Source: Amaurobius ferox | Lineage: Eukaryota > Arthropoda > Arachnida > Araneae > Amaurobiidae | NCBI GenBank assembly: GCA_951213105.1 | Contig: OX578145.1 | Coordinates: 116,515,239 to 116,579,238, forward strand | Direction of reading: 5' to 3' | Length of the DNA: 64,000 bases | Notes under the pieces: model-generated | The model's input: the letters and a program-made list of their open reading frames with translations, nothing else | What the model was told of the DNA's origin: nothing | Database searches by the model: none | Part shown: piece by piece, positions 1-12,279 of the stretch | How positions within the stretch are numbered: the first letter of the stretch is position 1 | Layout of the letters: the number at the start of each line of letters is the position of its first letter | Position numbers and translations under genes: made by a program

Positions 1-205
1 ACAGAAGCAAAAAGGAGTTTGTAATATTTTATTTATTTTTCTAGAAGTCATAAAATATTGTTGCAAAGAAATAATATAAAATAGATATTAAGTTTTTATA
101 TCTCTCATAATTTGGGGCATTTTTGAATATTTTTCCTTGTTCTTGCATTCAAGTGAAATTTGTTTTGATAAAAGTCATTGGAAAAAATGACTCCAGTCCA
201 ATGAA

Positions 206-825
206 GTCAAAATGGTTTTGTGTGAATAACATTTTATAAAATAAAACTCAACTTTTGTAATATCAAAAAAAAAGAACTTGATCCAAAAGTTGATTATATA
301 CACTTAAAGGGCTTTCAAAGAGCAACAAATTCTTGCTTATTGTTTATACGCATCACTTTTAGTTTTTAAGATATAAGCATTACTAACTTGGAAAACATAA
401 AATTTTCATACTTCTTCAATTTGACAAGACGATTACTCAAAAACTATATAAGAGCTTTTTTAAAAAATAAATATTGATTTATAAACTAAATTTCATCATA
501 CATATTTTTGTCACTTACTATTTATATCTATCTTTCATATTTTACTATATATTTAGAGTAAAATTTAGAGAAATGAAATAAACATTCATTCAAAGAGTTA
601 CAATTTTAAGTTCTTTTGAAAATGAAAGGCTCAAAATATTAAAATTATTTTTATATATTCATAATCTGGACAATATTTCTGACAAAATAAAACAAAAATT
701 ACATTTTTATCTATTTGGTTTGGGGGTAAAAGCTTCCAAAGTGTTTACATTTTTTGTAATGCTCTATATTTTAGCCAGAGAAACCCCAACTACAGATGTT
801 ATTTGCATAAAAAAAGCTTAAAGTT
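206..825 (+). repeat. Dispersed AT-rich repeat, copy 1
   Basis: This stretch is a diverged copy of 17636-18995: both contain, in the same order, the words gaataacattttgtaaaata (one mismatch), gacgattactcaaaaacta and ggtaaaagcttccaaagtgt-like text. No open reading frame or terminal repeats were recognised, so the class is unknown. It lies in the ALG12 intron downstream of the last visible exon. The flanking bases 1-205 and 826-1745 show no coding match and no structured repeat that I could see. Confidence 0.6.
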
Positions 826-1745
826 TAGTCTCTACAAAGTCCTTGAGACTGAACTCGGTAGTTCATGTTAGATGTATAGCATATATTTGAAAATGTATGT
901 TATTTATATTATACTTTCAAATTAAACTAGTATGATGCCACACAATAAATGTGCTTTCAGAAAAAATATTTGGTACCCACATATCACACGACTTATCTGC
1001 ATGTGCCACAAAATGGCATGCATGCCATGGGTTATCCACCACTGCTTTAGACACTAATGAAAGGTATACAGAGCAGAACTTTAAATTTACAACCCCTTGA
1101 TTTGAAGTAAGTACTCTATCCTGGCTGTAACAGAATTTGACAGGTTTGTTCTACTTTAAAACTTTCAAAATTTACAATACAATACTTCTATATATTAAAT
1201 GTATATCGAAGTCATGCAAGTAAAATGACTTTTAGAAACTGTGCCAACAAAAAGCTTTAGAAGCCAGACTTCAAATTACTGACAAATTCTTCAGTAAATG
1301 AATTATTTATATATGACTAAGCCCTGGTAAAGGATTTGCTTTCGGCAGAGAGGTAAACATATAACATCTTAATTTCAAGACAGGCATTCTATCAACTTTA
1401 CAGACTGCGAAAGAACATCCCTAAAGTTCAACTAAAACTAAAATCCGTCTCAATTAGGTTCAGGCTTAGATGAGTATAGGATCCAAACTATTTTATGGGG
1501 TTTTCAAATTATTTAAGTGACATATATTTTGTAAAATATTTAAAAATCAAAAATGTTTAATAAAAAATTAAGAAATTGAAGGTAATCAGATTTAATTATA
1601 ATTACTATAAAGTTACTTCTACAAATATCCGAAATCTTTTTTAGGTCAAATACTTCATGAATGGTTTCTATTACTCTATGAGCTCAAGCTCAAACACAGC
1701 AAAGCACAAAAGTACATAATTGGAAGTAGAAACTAAGAAAATTAC

Positions 1746-1919
1746 CTAAAATTAATGCAAATGTATTTGGCAATGGTCTTGACATATAAAACATCATGTG
1801 GAATTGAGAAACTGTTATTATTTGTAACCAAAAAGACACTGTTGAACCAAACTGCTTCTCTACAGCATTTTTGAATTTGCGAAATGCAATTAATAACATG
1901 GTCCCCAGTATAAGTCTTA
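1746..1919 (-). CDS. ALG12: ALG12 coding exon 3 (partial gene)
   Basis: This is the third visible coding exon of the dolichyl-P-mannose:Man7GlcNAc2-PP-dolichol alpha-1,6-mannosyltransferase. It is bounded by a polypyrimidine-AG acceptor (ttttttttcag) and a GTAATT donor. The exon enters in phase 1, taking the last base of the previous exon, and reads 58 codons. It carries the segment ITVSQFHMMFYMSRPLPNTF, matching the conserved ALG12 membrane region with QFHxMFYxxRxLPN. The surrounding residues are hydrophobic, as expected for a polytopic ER membrane protein of the GT22 family. The next exon, expected to continue the transmembrane core, was not found between 1 and 1745 and probably lies left of the window. 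Confidence 0.9.
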
Positions 1920-2043
1920 CTGAAAAAAAAATACTTCAATAAATAAACAAATGCATAAAACTTTTATTAAAACAGGTAATTCAGAGCTTTGAAAAATTGA
2001 AAAAATTAATAATTTTCAAAAATAATATAAAAAAGCTTTTTAC

Positions 2044-2176
2044 CTATATGCTGCATGAAGAATTTGCTTAAGCCTAAATACATTTTTAGAAAGAGAAATG
2101 GATATGAAAATGCAGCAACAACAAGAGGACCAAGAAAAGTACGAGGAACAACTCCAGGATATTCCAAGTGATCATA
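2044..2176 (-). CDS. ALG12: ALG12 coding exon 2
   Basis: Second visible coding exon, 133 bases, with an acceptor ending ttcttctag and a GTAAAA donor. It encodes the highly conserved [13 protein letters not shown] motif of ALG12, just after the first lumenal loop, then a hydrophobic segment that is likely a transmembrane helix. It starts in phase 0 after exon 1 and leaves one base for exon 3; the join to 1746-1919 is in frame. The first-loop location of the motif is known for GT22 mannosyltransferases. The 124-base intron between this exon and exon 3 contrasts with the 13.2-kb intron before it, which is packed with transposons. Confidence 0.92.
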
Positions 2177-2271
2177 CTAGAAGAAAAGTTATATAAACAT
2201 GTGGGTATTATATAAATACACAGCAATATTCAGGAATAAGTTTATTTGTTGCTGTAGGATCATTTTGTATA

Positions 2272-3154
2272 CAGAGTGTCCCAAAAAGATTGAACACGGT
2301 TTAATTCTTTACCTGTTGGAGATAAGTGGGCAATGTAAATTGGAAAAATATTGAAAGTAAGGTAAGAAATAAGACTACTTTAATGACATAGTCCTCCCAT
2401 TAAATTTAAAAGAGTTACAGTTTTTAAATTTTTATAAGACCCCCCTTAGACAAATTTGATGAATCAGAAAATTTTTATTTTTAATACAAGATCATTAAAA
2501 AAAACCGCATATCAGTATCTTTAAAATTCAGCGAGTTATATTTAATTGAAAATTGAACATTGTGAATGGGGAACAAATATCAAATTAGAAATGTAAAATT
2601 GTGACATATCACAAAAAAAATAGAACTGGATGATAATACATAGGATACCCAACCACATAGTGAGTACCACTGCTTTATATGATCTCTGTCTGTGTAATGT
2701 TTTATTTAGATGCATTTGTGATAAAAAATTTTGACACATATTAAAGTATATTTGATCTAAATAATTTCCATAGTCAATTTGTTTATGGTCCCTATTTTCA
2801 CTGATGAAACAGCCTCTCACATGGTACGGAAAAGTGGCATAAGTCAGATTTTTTCCTTTATCATAATTCAGTTGATTTTAAAGATACAGATATGTGGGTT
2901 TTTTAATGATCTTGTTGCATTAAAAATAAAAAAATTTGATAGACCAAATTTGTCTAGGGTGGGGTGGGGTGGGGTGGGGGTGGGGGGTCGTATAAAAATT
3001 TAAAAAGTAACTTTTTGAAAAATAATGGGAGGACTATTTTATGAAAGTAGTCTTATTTCTTACCTTACTTTCAACATTTTTGCAATTTACATTGTCCACT
3101 TATCTCCAACAGGTAAAGAATTAAAGTGTGTTTCAATCTTTTTGGAACACCCTG
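2272..3154. mobile_element. Non-autonomous DNA transposon with long inverted ends
   Basis: The ends form an inverted pair of about 130 bp or more: cagagtgtcccaaaaagatt at the left against the reverse complement of aatctttttggaacaccctg at the right, and both arms share the sequence around taaggtaagaaataagac. TA dinucleotides flank both ends, as in Tc1/mariner insertions. No transposase is present, so this is a deletion derivative or MITE. A G-rich simple repeat of ggggt units sits at about 2957-2987. It is inserted in the ALG12 intron. Confidence 0.8.
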
Positions 3155-3159
3155 TATAA

Positions 3160-4210
3160 GAGCACAGCTAAAGTTTTTTGAGAGTGGGTTAGGAACTGAA
3201 TATAATTCACTTTTCTCTATTCACCACACTGTTTCCTTACTTTTATCAACATATAAATCCTGAAATTTTAGTTTAAAAAATATTTTTTTAAATGTTTAAA
3301 CAAGACCAATGTGTTGGATGTTCATACATTTATTTTGTTATTATGTGTTCCTGAGTGTGAAAAGTGTGATTTACAATTTTTATTGGATAAAGTATATACT
3401 TTTTTTAAAGTTTTGGAAAGGTTCTGCTATAAAACACCATGGCAACTTTCAGATTCAGATTTTCAGCCTTTATATTTTTGCATACCTAGCTAGCTCATTT
3501 CACTGTAATTTGAAAATACTTTTATAAACATTCTCAAAATTATCACTAAATAAATATTTTGATTTTTAACAATAAAGTTTTTGTTAAAAAGATAGTCATT
3601 AAAATATGTATTTATAATGACCATATTCATAAGGCCTGCCATTTGAAGGTAAATACACATAACTGAATATATTTTGGGGATTGGAAATTACATAATATTT
3701 GTTAAATGAACATACCCTTAAAAGAAGTTTAAATTAAAAAAAGAACATAGCACATTAAAGTTTAGCATATATAATTTTACAACTGAGTGTGGGCAGGGAG
3801 GAGGTATGACCCTTAAAATCACTCCTTTAGCAATATCACTACATGATTGTGAATCAAACCAGATTCAGTGAATTAAAAGGAACTAAATCACATTCACTGT
3901 ACATGTATAATTCAAATTACTATTTCAAATGTACACTTAACTCAATTAAAAGAAAAACACTTAAATATCTCATACTCTGAACTATTAAATCAATACTGTT
4001 TAAGTTCCATTCTTTGTGTTCTTTAAGGTAACTAGGTTGATTGGATTTAATTAACTCACACTTAGCCATCCAATCACATCACCACCATTTAACAAAATAA
4101 TGAATTTCCTTCAATGAAATATGTCACTTTTGTGCATTTCACATATTTAAGAACACTGGTTACTAAGTTTGGTGTTTTTTCAATTAGATACCTTAAAGTT
4201 AATTTTTCAG
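3160..4210. other. Intron sequence, nothing recognised
   Basis: This AT-rich part of the large ALG12 intron shows no conserved coding match, no inverted ends and no tandem repeat that I could recognise. Short open frames here have no protein-like composition. Confidence 0.5.
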
Positions 4211-4212
4211 AG

Positions 4213-4223
4213 AAGGTTTTAGC

Positions 4224-4260
<37 letters not shown>

Positions 4261-4261
4261 A
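4213..4261. repeat. (TA)n(TG)n microsatellite
   Basis: A run of alternating ta followed by tg dinucleotides, adjoining the 3' end of the P-element-like relic on its left. Confidence 0.9.
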
Positions 4262-4310
4262 AAAATAAATAATAAACATTTAGGTACCTAAGTAAGTGAC
4301 CAAATGTTCC

Positions 4311-6560
4311 CTAAGTGCAGATTTTCATAAGTTTCCTTTCCTTTCTTCTATTTTTGTTCATTGTAGTACATATAAATCCTTCCAACTTTGTATTTAGATG
4401 TCCTATGCGAATAATTGTTTTTATTTTTATATATCTTTTAAGAATGTCTGTGGGAATGGATGGATGCAGGTTTGATGTTTTATTCACTAAATCTGCAACA
4501 ATTATTTTGTTTTTATTTAAACTATTTGGGGGATGGTACGAAAGAAATTATTTTTCGATTGATTTACTGATGGTTAGCCATTCATGTGAAGGGACTATTA
4601 ATCCTCCTTCTGACAACTGATTAATCCTCGGTAATTTTTCATCAACATTCTCCAAATCTTTAGTAAAATTGCCCAGATACAGATACTTATTTTTTAATTT
4701 CATGGTCACCCATCCACACAGATATTCTTGGGCACTTCCTTCAGTGGTGGAGGGAGGTACATCAACTTGCTCCGAAGATAAGCTTGATGTTTCATTGTTA
4801 AAACATATTAAATTTTTATTAGAAGTTTCTTCAATTATTGCAGGTTATGGCCTTGTATTTCCATCTGTAGTCTTTGTTATTATGTTAGCAACAATGAAAG
4901 TTTCCTTGTCAGATGCCATATTAACAGTATTTAGTTTATTTTGGATTATACTAGGATTTCTTCCCATAATCACCATTCGAAATCTATGAAGAGTGTTCAG
5001 AGGCATTAGGTGATCATTTAAATTTCCTCTTGTTCTTAATTGTGAAAAAAAGTTTTCCAAACAATCTTGATTTAGACAGTAAGAATATAGAAAATGCTAG
5101 CATCGTTTCGGACTTCATTGAATAACAATTTTAATGCATTTATTGACATTAAAATGCCTTTTTGAAATGACTGCAGGCTTCTCTTCCTGGAACATCTCAT
5201 TTTGATTGTGTCGTACATATTTTCCAGGATTTGGGTCTGTTGTTCATGAAATAAACCATAACCACTTTTGGTTGGGAACCAAAATTTGTTTGGAATATAA
5301 CTATTCATTATATAAAACCAGTCATTTCCTAATTTTAAAAAATTCGATAGGTGTTGAGCTTCTTTACCAGATGGCATGAAATGTTTTAATGTAGTAGATG
5401 TGGTGCTTAAAAAAACCCAAGCCGCCAAATAAACATTTTGTCTGAGAGCTCCTTCACAATTTATATGTGAATATATCAATTTATGACAAATATCCAATTC
5501 ATTGTTATTTAATGCTAACAAGGACTGAAGAGGATCCTTTACAATTTTTTGATCATTTACATCCTAACCGGTATCAACCAACCAGTTTCTCAATAGCTTG
5601 AGAAGATGTGGAGTGTCAGCAAAAAAGAATATTTTTTTTGTTGTGTCAGTAGGATTTGTACACCATGGTTTATCCACTGTTATATTTAACACTTTCCAGA
5701 AACCCAAGTTGCTCTTCTGCCCGTATCAGATACATAACTAACAGTTATTATTCCAACACTATCAAGTGCCTTGACGATAGAATGAAAAATGTCAGTTGTA
5801 ATCTTCTGATCAAAATCTATGAAAATGGTTGCTTCCATTTCGAAAATAAACCTCTAACCATAATGACTTTCATCTGAGAATATGGTCCAAGAACTTGGTC
5901 GAACTTTTCAATTTCGTATATGTTTTTTTATTTTTGTTTCATCGAATATTATAACCACAATTTTTTTCAAAGGGGTCATATCAGCAGATGCTACACTAAT
6001 AATTTTTAATATGTCAATTATTATACCTTAATTAGTACAGCAATATTTGAAGATCACTGATGAAGAGTTGAAAGTGATGGAAGGGGAAATCTCAAAACAC
6101 TTCTCAAATAAATGTAGGTATGTTTGCTAAAATAGTATAAAGTTAGAACATTCATAATATCTTCACCAGTCCAATGAAGCCTACCTCTGTTAGATAAAAT
6201 AATTGCTACTTGATTTTTCATAAAAATTAATATGAGTTTATCTTTTATGTTATTATAAGTATGAAACTTCTGTTGAACATTTTCAATTTTTTTATTTTTT
6301 ATTCAAATTTGGAGCAACTGCATTGTATACTGCTTTCGCAGATTATTATATTTTTCTTTCAGATTTTTATAATTTTTCAATAATTCACTGAATTCTGCCT
6401 TAGGAATAGCTAAGCCTTACATGAAGTATCTTTATCATCTTCAATACTTACAGTACTCTATAATTTCTTCTACACATTCTTTTTGCTCTCTCCATTCTTG
6501 TCTAATGTCACACTCTATTTTTAATAGAATTTCATTGGATGCTTTTATTTTGAGACTAGC
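4311..6560 (-). pseudogene. P-element/THAP9-like transposase relic
   Basis: Read on the minus strand from about 6560 to 4311, broken frames follow the order of a P-element transposase. A coiled-coil-like stretch (KYNNLRKQY) lies near 6330. A first catalytic-type motif, IIFDETKIK, is near 5940, and a second, VSYVSDTG, is near 5730. Then come FFADTPHLLKLLRNWL near 5600, a long open piece at 5521-5072, and ENFFSQLRTRGNLNDH at 5060-5010, which is the signature of the family's C-terminal half. LSEGGLI and a KTIIRIGHLN-type tail end at a stop at 4311. Stops and frameshifts occur throughout, for example after RNWLVDTG. I saw no N-terminal THAP zinc finger and no clear terminal repeats. The order of motifs makes the family assignment firm; the element is dead. 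Confidence 0.85.
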
Positions 6561-6574
6561 AGCATACCCATTCT

Positions 6575-7190
6575 TCGTACGGAGTATATAATATAAAGAA
6601 ACTTATAATTCGCAATGATGTGCAAATTCTGTTAAAATATTAAATTTATTGCTCCTAAAGAGAAGTTTAAAAATATCTGTTCTCACTATGCAAAATTATC
6701 TTCACAGGCATATCTGAAGAATAAAACATCCTGGCCCCTTTTGTAAGCAAATTTACAAAAAAAAAAAGGAATTGAATCAATATATGCAACTGCGTACTAC
6801 TTATATTGTCGCAGTACTCTCCGTACAGATATTTTTAAACTTCTCTTTAGGAGCAATAAATTTAATATTTTAACAGAATTTGCACATCATTGCAAATTAT
6901 AAGTTTCTTTATATTATATACTCCATTTAAAAATATCTGTATCCTCGTACGGAGTATATAATATAAAGAAACTTATAATTCACAATGAAGTGCCAATTCT
7001 GTTAAAATATTAAATATATTGCTCCTAAAGAGAAGTTTAAAAATATCTGTTCTCACTATGCAAAATTATCTTCACAGGCATATCTGAAGAATAAAACATC
7101 CTGGCCCCTTTTGTAAGCAAATTTACAAAAAAAAAAGGAATTGAATCAATATATGCAATTGCGTACTACTTATATTGTCGCAGATTAAAA
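6575..7190. repeat. 370-bp direct duplication containing a foldback
   Basis: Two direct copies begin with cgtacggagtatataatata at about 6577 and 6947, a period of 370 bp. Within the first copy, 6581-6688 is inverted at about 6822-6925, giving a foldback with arms of about 105 bp. The second copy runs to the shared word gcgtactacttatattgtcg near 7182. No coding capacity was seen; a foldback MITE or slippage-duplicated element is likely. Confidence 0.85.
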
Positions 7191-7504
7191 AATATGCCAG
7201 TGTGTTAGTAGAAGATTACTTGTATTACAATATGAGGCTGAAAAATCTTTGCCAAAATAAAAAAGATGACGTAATTAATTGAAAATATCAATAATCCCCG
7301 TACTCTTTATATCAGAAGGTCGTAATTGATTCCAATGTATACCAATATATATCAAAACATATGCCAATATACCTGCACTACTTATATTCTCGTAGATTAG
7401 AAGATATATCCATGTATTTGTAGAAGATTACTCATACAACATACAATGAGTTTAAACAATTTTTGTCATAATAAAATAATTGCATAATAACTTGAAAATA
7501 TTAA

Positions 7505-8181
7505 CCCTTTCAGCGTGTCATTTATTTCCCTTCGCGCATGCTGCAGTGGGGAGTGTTTTTCACCCATACCCTTTTCCCCATTGATTGCGCGTTGAATGAG
7601 GTGTTTTGCTGAAATAAGTATTAAGTAAATAAACATGTATAATAACAGATAAGTAAACATGTATAACAACAGATAAGTAAATAAAAATACATACAATTTT
7701 AATTTTTAATAGTTCCTCTTGGTGTGATAAATATTAAAACGTGGAATAAAGAGCAACTTGTTTCAAATTCAGAATCACTTTCAAAATCCAAAACATTTAA
7801 AAGTTCTTCCTCTGAATCACAAGAATCATGAGACAACTTGCATTTTGTTGAAATAAGATTGAGGCCACCATTGATTTTGTTGAAATAAGATTGAGGCCAG
7901 CATTGCTTTGAATGTGAAATCCCAACAAAACCTAGTTTATTTTACGCGAGTTTACGAAATACTGCCTCTGATAAAATTTAGTTTGTAGGACTACTACTGC
8001 CATCTAGTGTAAAAGACTCTAAACACAGTTAATATCCCATAAAAAAATCATATGACATGTTATTTCCATCAAAAACACAGGAATCTCGACTTTACAAGTG
8101 CATAACGAGTTCACCTCGTCAAACCCGTTTAGTGGTAGTGCAGTGCATGACGAGCTGAACTCGTCAAGCAAGCTTAAAGGG
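7505..8181. mobile_element. piggyBac-like non-autonomous element
   Basis: TTAA tetranucleotides at 7501-7504 and 8182-8185 flank a 677-bp segment whose ends are CCCTTT and AAAGGG. This is the target duplication and terminal trinucleotide pattern of piggyBac elements. Near each end are subterminal words such as gacgagctgaactcgtc. On the minus strand near 7830-7770 a short frame reads SHDSCDSEEELLNVLDFESD, an acidic stretch like the N terminus of piggyBac transposases. The rest of the transposase is missing, so this looks like an internal-deletion derivative. Confidence 0.75.
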
Positions 8182-8374
8182 TTAATAAACCCTAAATCAA
8201 TAATCCTCGAAAATATCAATAATAATAACATTTAAACCTGAAAACCGTAATTGATATTATCTAGTCAAAAATACTATAAGAAAAATCAAATCGCTCTTTT
8301 CTAAAATATATTTTTATATCCATTTATTTATTATTCAAATAAAAAAAATAATAATTAAAATTAACAAACAGATT

Positions 8375-9006
8375 TAATTTAATTGTGTTTCTGAGCAACA
8401 TGATGTAAGATAGAATCTTCATAAACTGCAAAATTAAATAACCATTTTGATTTCTTTATACTTTTCATTGTTCAGTAAAAGCTTGTGGAAAATAAACCAT
8501 GAGGATAGATTTCCCATTTAAATCATGTTTCAAACAATTCATGTTTTCAGAAAGCGACTAATTAGCACAAAAAATCCCCCACCAAACTCAAAGATAAAGT
8601 TTTAATTAACTTTCAAACGATTTTCAAGCTTTTCGTTTGGATAAAACACAGAGTTAGAAAGTAGAACTCCTAGGAAAAAGTTTTGCTTTTCATTAATATC
8701 TCGACAACCCCTGGTCTTAGATACTCAAAACTTAGGCTAAATTTATGGTGGTTATTTCAAGGCTATTCACAAAATTTCATCAAATTCAGTTCAGTCGTTC
8801 TCCCGTGATGATGAGACAAACGAAAATTTCATTTTTTACTAATATCTCGAGAACCACTGATCGTAGAAACTCCAAACATAGACTAAATTTTAAGTGGGAT
8901 CATTTCCAGGCTACCCACAAAATTTCATTCATCAAATTCGGTTCAGCCGTTCTCCCGTGATGATGGGACAAACAGACAGACAGATTTTCAATTTTATTTA
9001 TATAGA
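8375..9006 (-). mobile_element. Helitron-like repeat, copy 1
   Basis: The reverse complement starts with atctatataaataaaattg and an (A/T)CTGTCTGTCTG tract. It ends near a gttgctcagaaacacaa word, and it matches 63055-63540 over most of its length. In the copy at 63.5 kb the end is gttgctcggcaac, which can fold into a small hairpin, as at Helitron 3' ends. Part of the unit around gagaacggctgaaccgaatt is duplicated inside this copy (about 8776-8990). The Helitron class is inference; being a dispersed family with at least three copies in this window (also 61910-62060) is seen directly. Confidence 0.6.
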
Positions 9007-10860
9007 TTCTGGGAAGCAAGTTTCGCTTGACTGATAAATTTAAAAGTTCAGCCCTTAAATTCCTCTCATAACCATCCCTGTAAAATGCCCAAAACAGAAT
9101 TAGCACTCCAATGACTGTCTCTTCGGCAGCAATGAATCCATTGTTTTCTAATAGAATCCTCTTTGAAAGGAATGGTACATTATGCGACACATGGCAAGAT
9201 GCTTCTTCATTTTTGCCAAACTATTATTGCATAATGCCATAGTACATCTCATTACTGGCATGATTTGCAGAAATTATAGTACAAAAACAACTATACTGAT
9301 GAGCACAAAAAATAACAAGAACTATAACAATAAAAACTTTTAAAATGAGAAAAACAGAAACAAGAATGATAACAATTAACAAAGAAAACTTTCAAAATAC
9401 TCCTATCGAACAAAAAATATCAAGGGACTTTCCGACCCGCACAGTGCTGGGTTAGTCAATGGCGTCATAGCTCGCCCCGGAGAGAAACCGTGGAAGGTAT
9501 AGGGGAATGAACAACCTGTTAATGTTTCAGTAACCTTACTTCTATATGACATGGGGCATCGAATTAAACAGATTTTGAATTTGTACCTGAGGAAGAGCAT
9601 TCCAGATTACTTCTATCTGAACCCAAACTTCAGCTGTATTAGCTACAGAATAAGAATTAAGAGTGAGATGCTGACCGTTGAAATCCAGACATGTTCAATA
9701 GGTGACATATTAGGTCAATAGCAGGCGCGGCCATTAAGGGGCGTCGCGGGTACGCGCGACACCATTGAGTAACCACCTCAAATTATTTTTTTAGTTATAC
9801 AGATTTATTGTAATTTCTATTGAAAAAATCTGAATTTTGATTCAATTAAATCGAGAATTATTAAAAATAAGTTATGAAATATGTCACTAGATGGCAGCAC
9901 TACAGCTTTCTTCAAAAAAGGAGGCTCGCGAAAGTTGTAATGCCTAGAATTTTCAACACATAAGGGGAAAATTCAGGGATATTTGATAAAGCCGCGTCCC
10001 TAACATTGACATCTCGAGAGTGAACGAATGGTATAGGAACAATATTATAAATTTGGCGTGAAAAAAAACCCCAGACATTGCAGATTTACTAGTAGATTGT
10101 GTCGCAGTCTCAAAGCGACACAATCTACTTCTCGCCAAAGAGAAATAGAAGAGAAGGAAAACATGAAGGGGAACCTCTCAAATTGGCTCAATTTCGCTAA
10201 TTTGGCTTTAATTTTCTACATTTAAGAATGTGTTTGTTCACTTTCTTGTTTTTTTTTTTTATAAATTTGTAAGTTTAAATAAACATCTGAACAAATGAGT
10301 GAATTAAGTGTACGTGTGTCGTGATGGGAAGGGGGAGGGGTTATGATATTTTAGGGATTTCTGGCCATCGTGAATAAAATATATTGTTTATGACACTCAC
10401 TTTGAGGGATCACTTGACCCACCCAGCTGTCTTACTTATTGAAGTGGTTTCGCATTTCGTCATTTCTGATATAGTGTGGTTCTGTCCTATGGGAAGGGGG
10501 TTATTTCTGATTTGGGGCAGTTCTGTGCTCTGGTTGATTTGCTGGTGACGAATTCGGAATTCCAATATGTTTGACTCCAAATTAATTCTTTAAACGTCTG
10601 GAGTTTCCTATTTTTAGCATACCCGTGATCGATAGACTATTTTTAGTGACGCTTCAGAAATATGTTGTTTCGGTTATTTAGTTTGAGGGGTCACTTGATC
10701 TACCCAGCTGTCTTAATTTTTCAGCTATTTAACATTAAAAAATACCTAAAAATTAAAGAAATTCTAAATATTTAGTAAAAAACTTTAATATTAAATTTTC
10801 ATCGTGTTTCTTTTATCTACGTCGTTTCCCTCGAAGTAATGACCCGGGGCTGGAAACTAT
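9007..10860. other. Intron sequence with weak repeat traces
   Basis: No conserved coding match was found. A segment starting near 9722 (gcgcggccattaaggggcg) looks like the end of a degraded hAT-type element, but I could not find its partner. A T-rich run lies near 10250. Words such as gaggggtcacttgatc and cacccagctgtctta recur at about 10400 and 10690, suggesting a partial duplication. Confidence 0.4.
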
Positions 10861-11790
10861 ATTACTCAGATACCCCCTGGGCGTAAATTTTGCTTGAAGT
10901 AGCCCCCAAATTACTTATCTCGGCATCTAGTTTAGCGATTTTGATTTTAACGATGGTTATAGTCTCGGCACCCTCTGTACGTGTCATCTGAATATACATA
11001 TTTTGTGTCAGCCCCCTGAGCGTAACTTTTAATTTAACTAGCCCCATAATTATACATTTTTCCTAATTGAGCGAATTTAGTTTTGCTAGTGGCTATAGTT
11101 TCTGCACCATTTGTACATGTCATCTGGTTATGCATCTTTGTTCTGACAGCTCTCTGAGGATAACTTTTACTTCAATTAGCCCCCCTCCCCAAATTTCCCA
11201 TCTCACCTCCTAATTGAACGACTTTGCTTATGATGATGGTTGTATCTGCACCATCCGTACGTCTCAGTTTGATACACATATTTGATGGATATATAACATA
11301 CATGCGTTTTTGTGTCAACTCCCTGGGCGTAATTTTTAGTTTAACTAGCCCCCACAATTGTACATCTCAGTTCCTAATTGAGTGATTTTGACTCTGCTGG
11401 TGACTATATAGTCTGAGCAACATTTGTACATTTCACTTGGATACACATATTTTTGTATCAACTCCTGGATGTAGCTTTTAGTTTAACTAGTCCTCACAAT
11501 TTTACATATCTGCTCCAAATTGAGAGATTTTGGTTCGGGTCTAACCACCATTTGTACATGTCACATGGATATGCAACTTTAACGTGGCATATCCCTGAGC
11601 GTAACTCTTACTTTGGTCATCCCCCCCCCCCCCCAGTTTTCCATCTCGCCTCCTAATCCACCGATTTTGATTTTACTGGTGGCTATAGTCTCTGAACTAT
11701 CAGTATGTATTATCAGAATATGCATATTTTTTTAGTCAACTCCCTGAGCATAACTTGTAGTTTAACTAGCCCCTACAATTTTACTTTAAT
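10861..11790 (+). repeat. Tandem array of ~145-bp units
   Basis: About seven diverged units follow one another, each with a core like cccctgagcgtaacttttaa and then aactagcccc. Cores lie near 10870, 11012, 11152, 11320, 11462, 11590 and 11740, a spacing of roughly 130-170 bp. Each unit also has a gatttt...ggctatagtctc...tgtacgtgtcat order. No terminal repeats and no plausible protein; it is a local minisatellite-like array. Confidence 0.8.
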
Positions 11791-12223
11791 GTAAATTAGG
11801 ACTATGTAACGTTTTTTCACTAGGAAGGATGGAAGGATACGTTCCATGTGGACAGAATTTTTATGAACAAGCGAGAAGGTGGGAGGTACGTTATTTTACT
11901 TAATACATCCGTCGTTTATATTTTTAATACATCCGTTGCTATGCCCAAAGTACGTATATATATATATATATATCATATAAAAGCCAGTAAACAAATTCAA
12001 ATAGAATTCCTATGCATATCCACAAAATTCAAAAGCACTACTCAGGAAAAGGCGCCAAGCCGCTCTATACTCCGAAGCAGAATGTAATCCAAGACAAAGA
12101 AGAATTAAAGGAACTTGGGATAACCAAATGCTTTGCATTTAATGGTTGGGGAGGATTGCGACTCCCCCTCCCGTTTAAAGCTGCTTTTCCAGCCTAGGCA
12201 AACGCTCACGGTACCAATACAAA

Positions 12224-12261
<38 letters not shown>

Positions 12262-12279
12262 CTAATACATATATAGGCA
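11791..12279. other. Intron sequence with (TA)n runs
   Basis: Two alternating (ta)n microsatellites lie at about 11954-11974 and 12227-12260. Between them is unrecognised sequence without a conserved coding match. Confidence 0.5.

Noticed and set aside
1..1745. Next ALG12 coding exon on the minus strand
   Set aside because: I read the reverse complement for the expected hydrophobic FRxEL-type region and found no convincing match.
4315..4989. Plus-strand open frames of about 100 codons
   Set aside because: They overlap the minus-strand P-element-like relic, whose frames match a known family; the plus frames do not.
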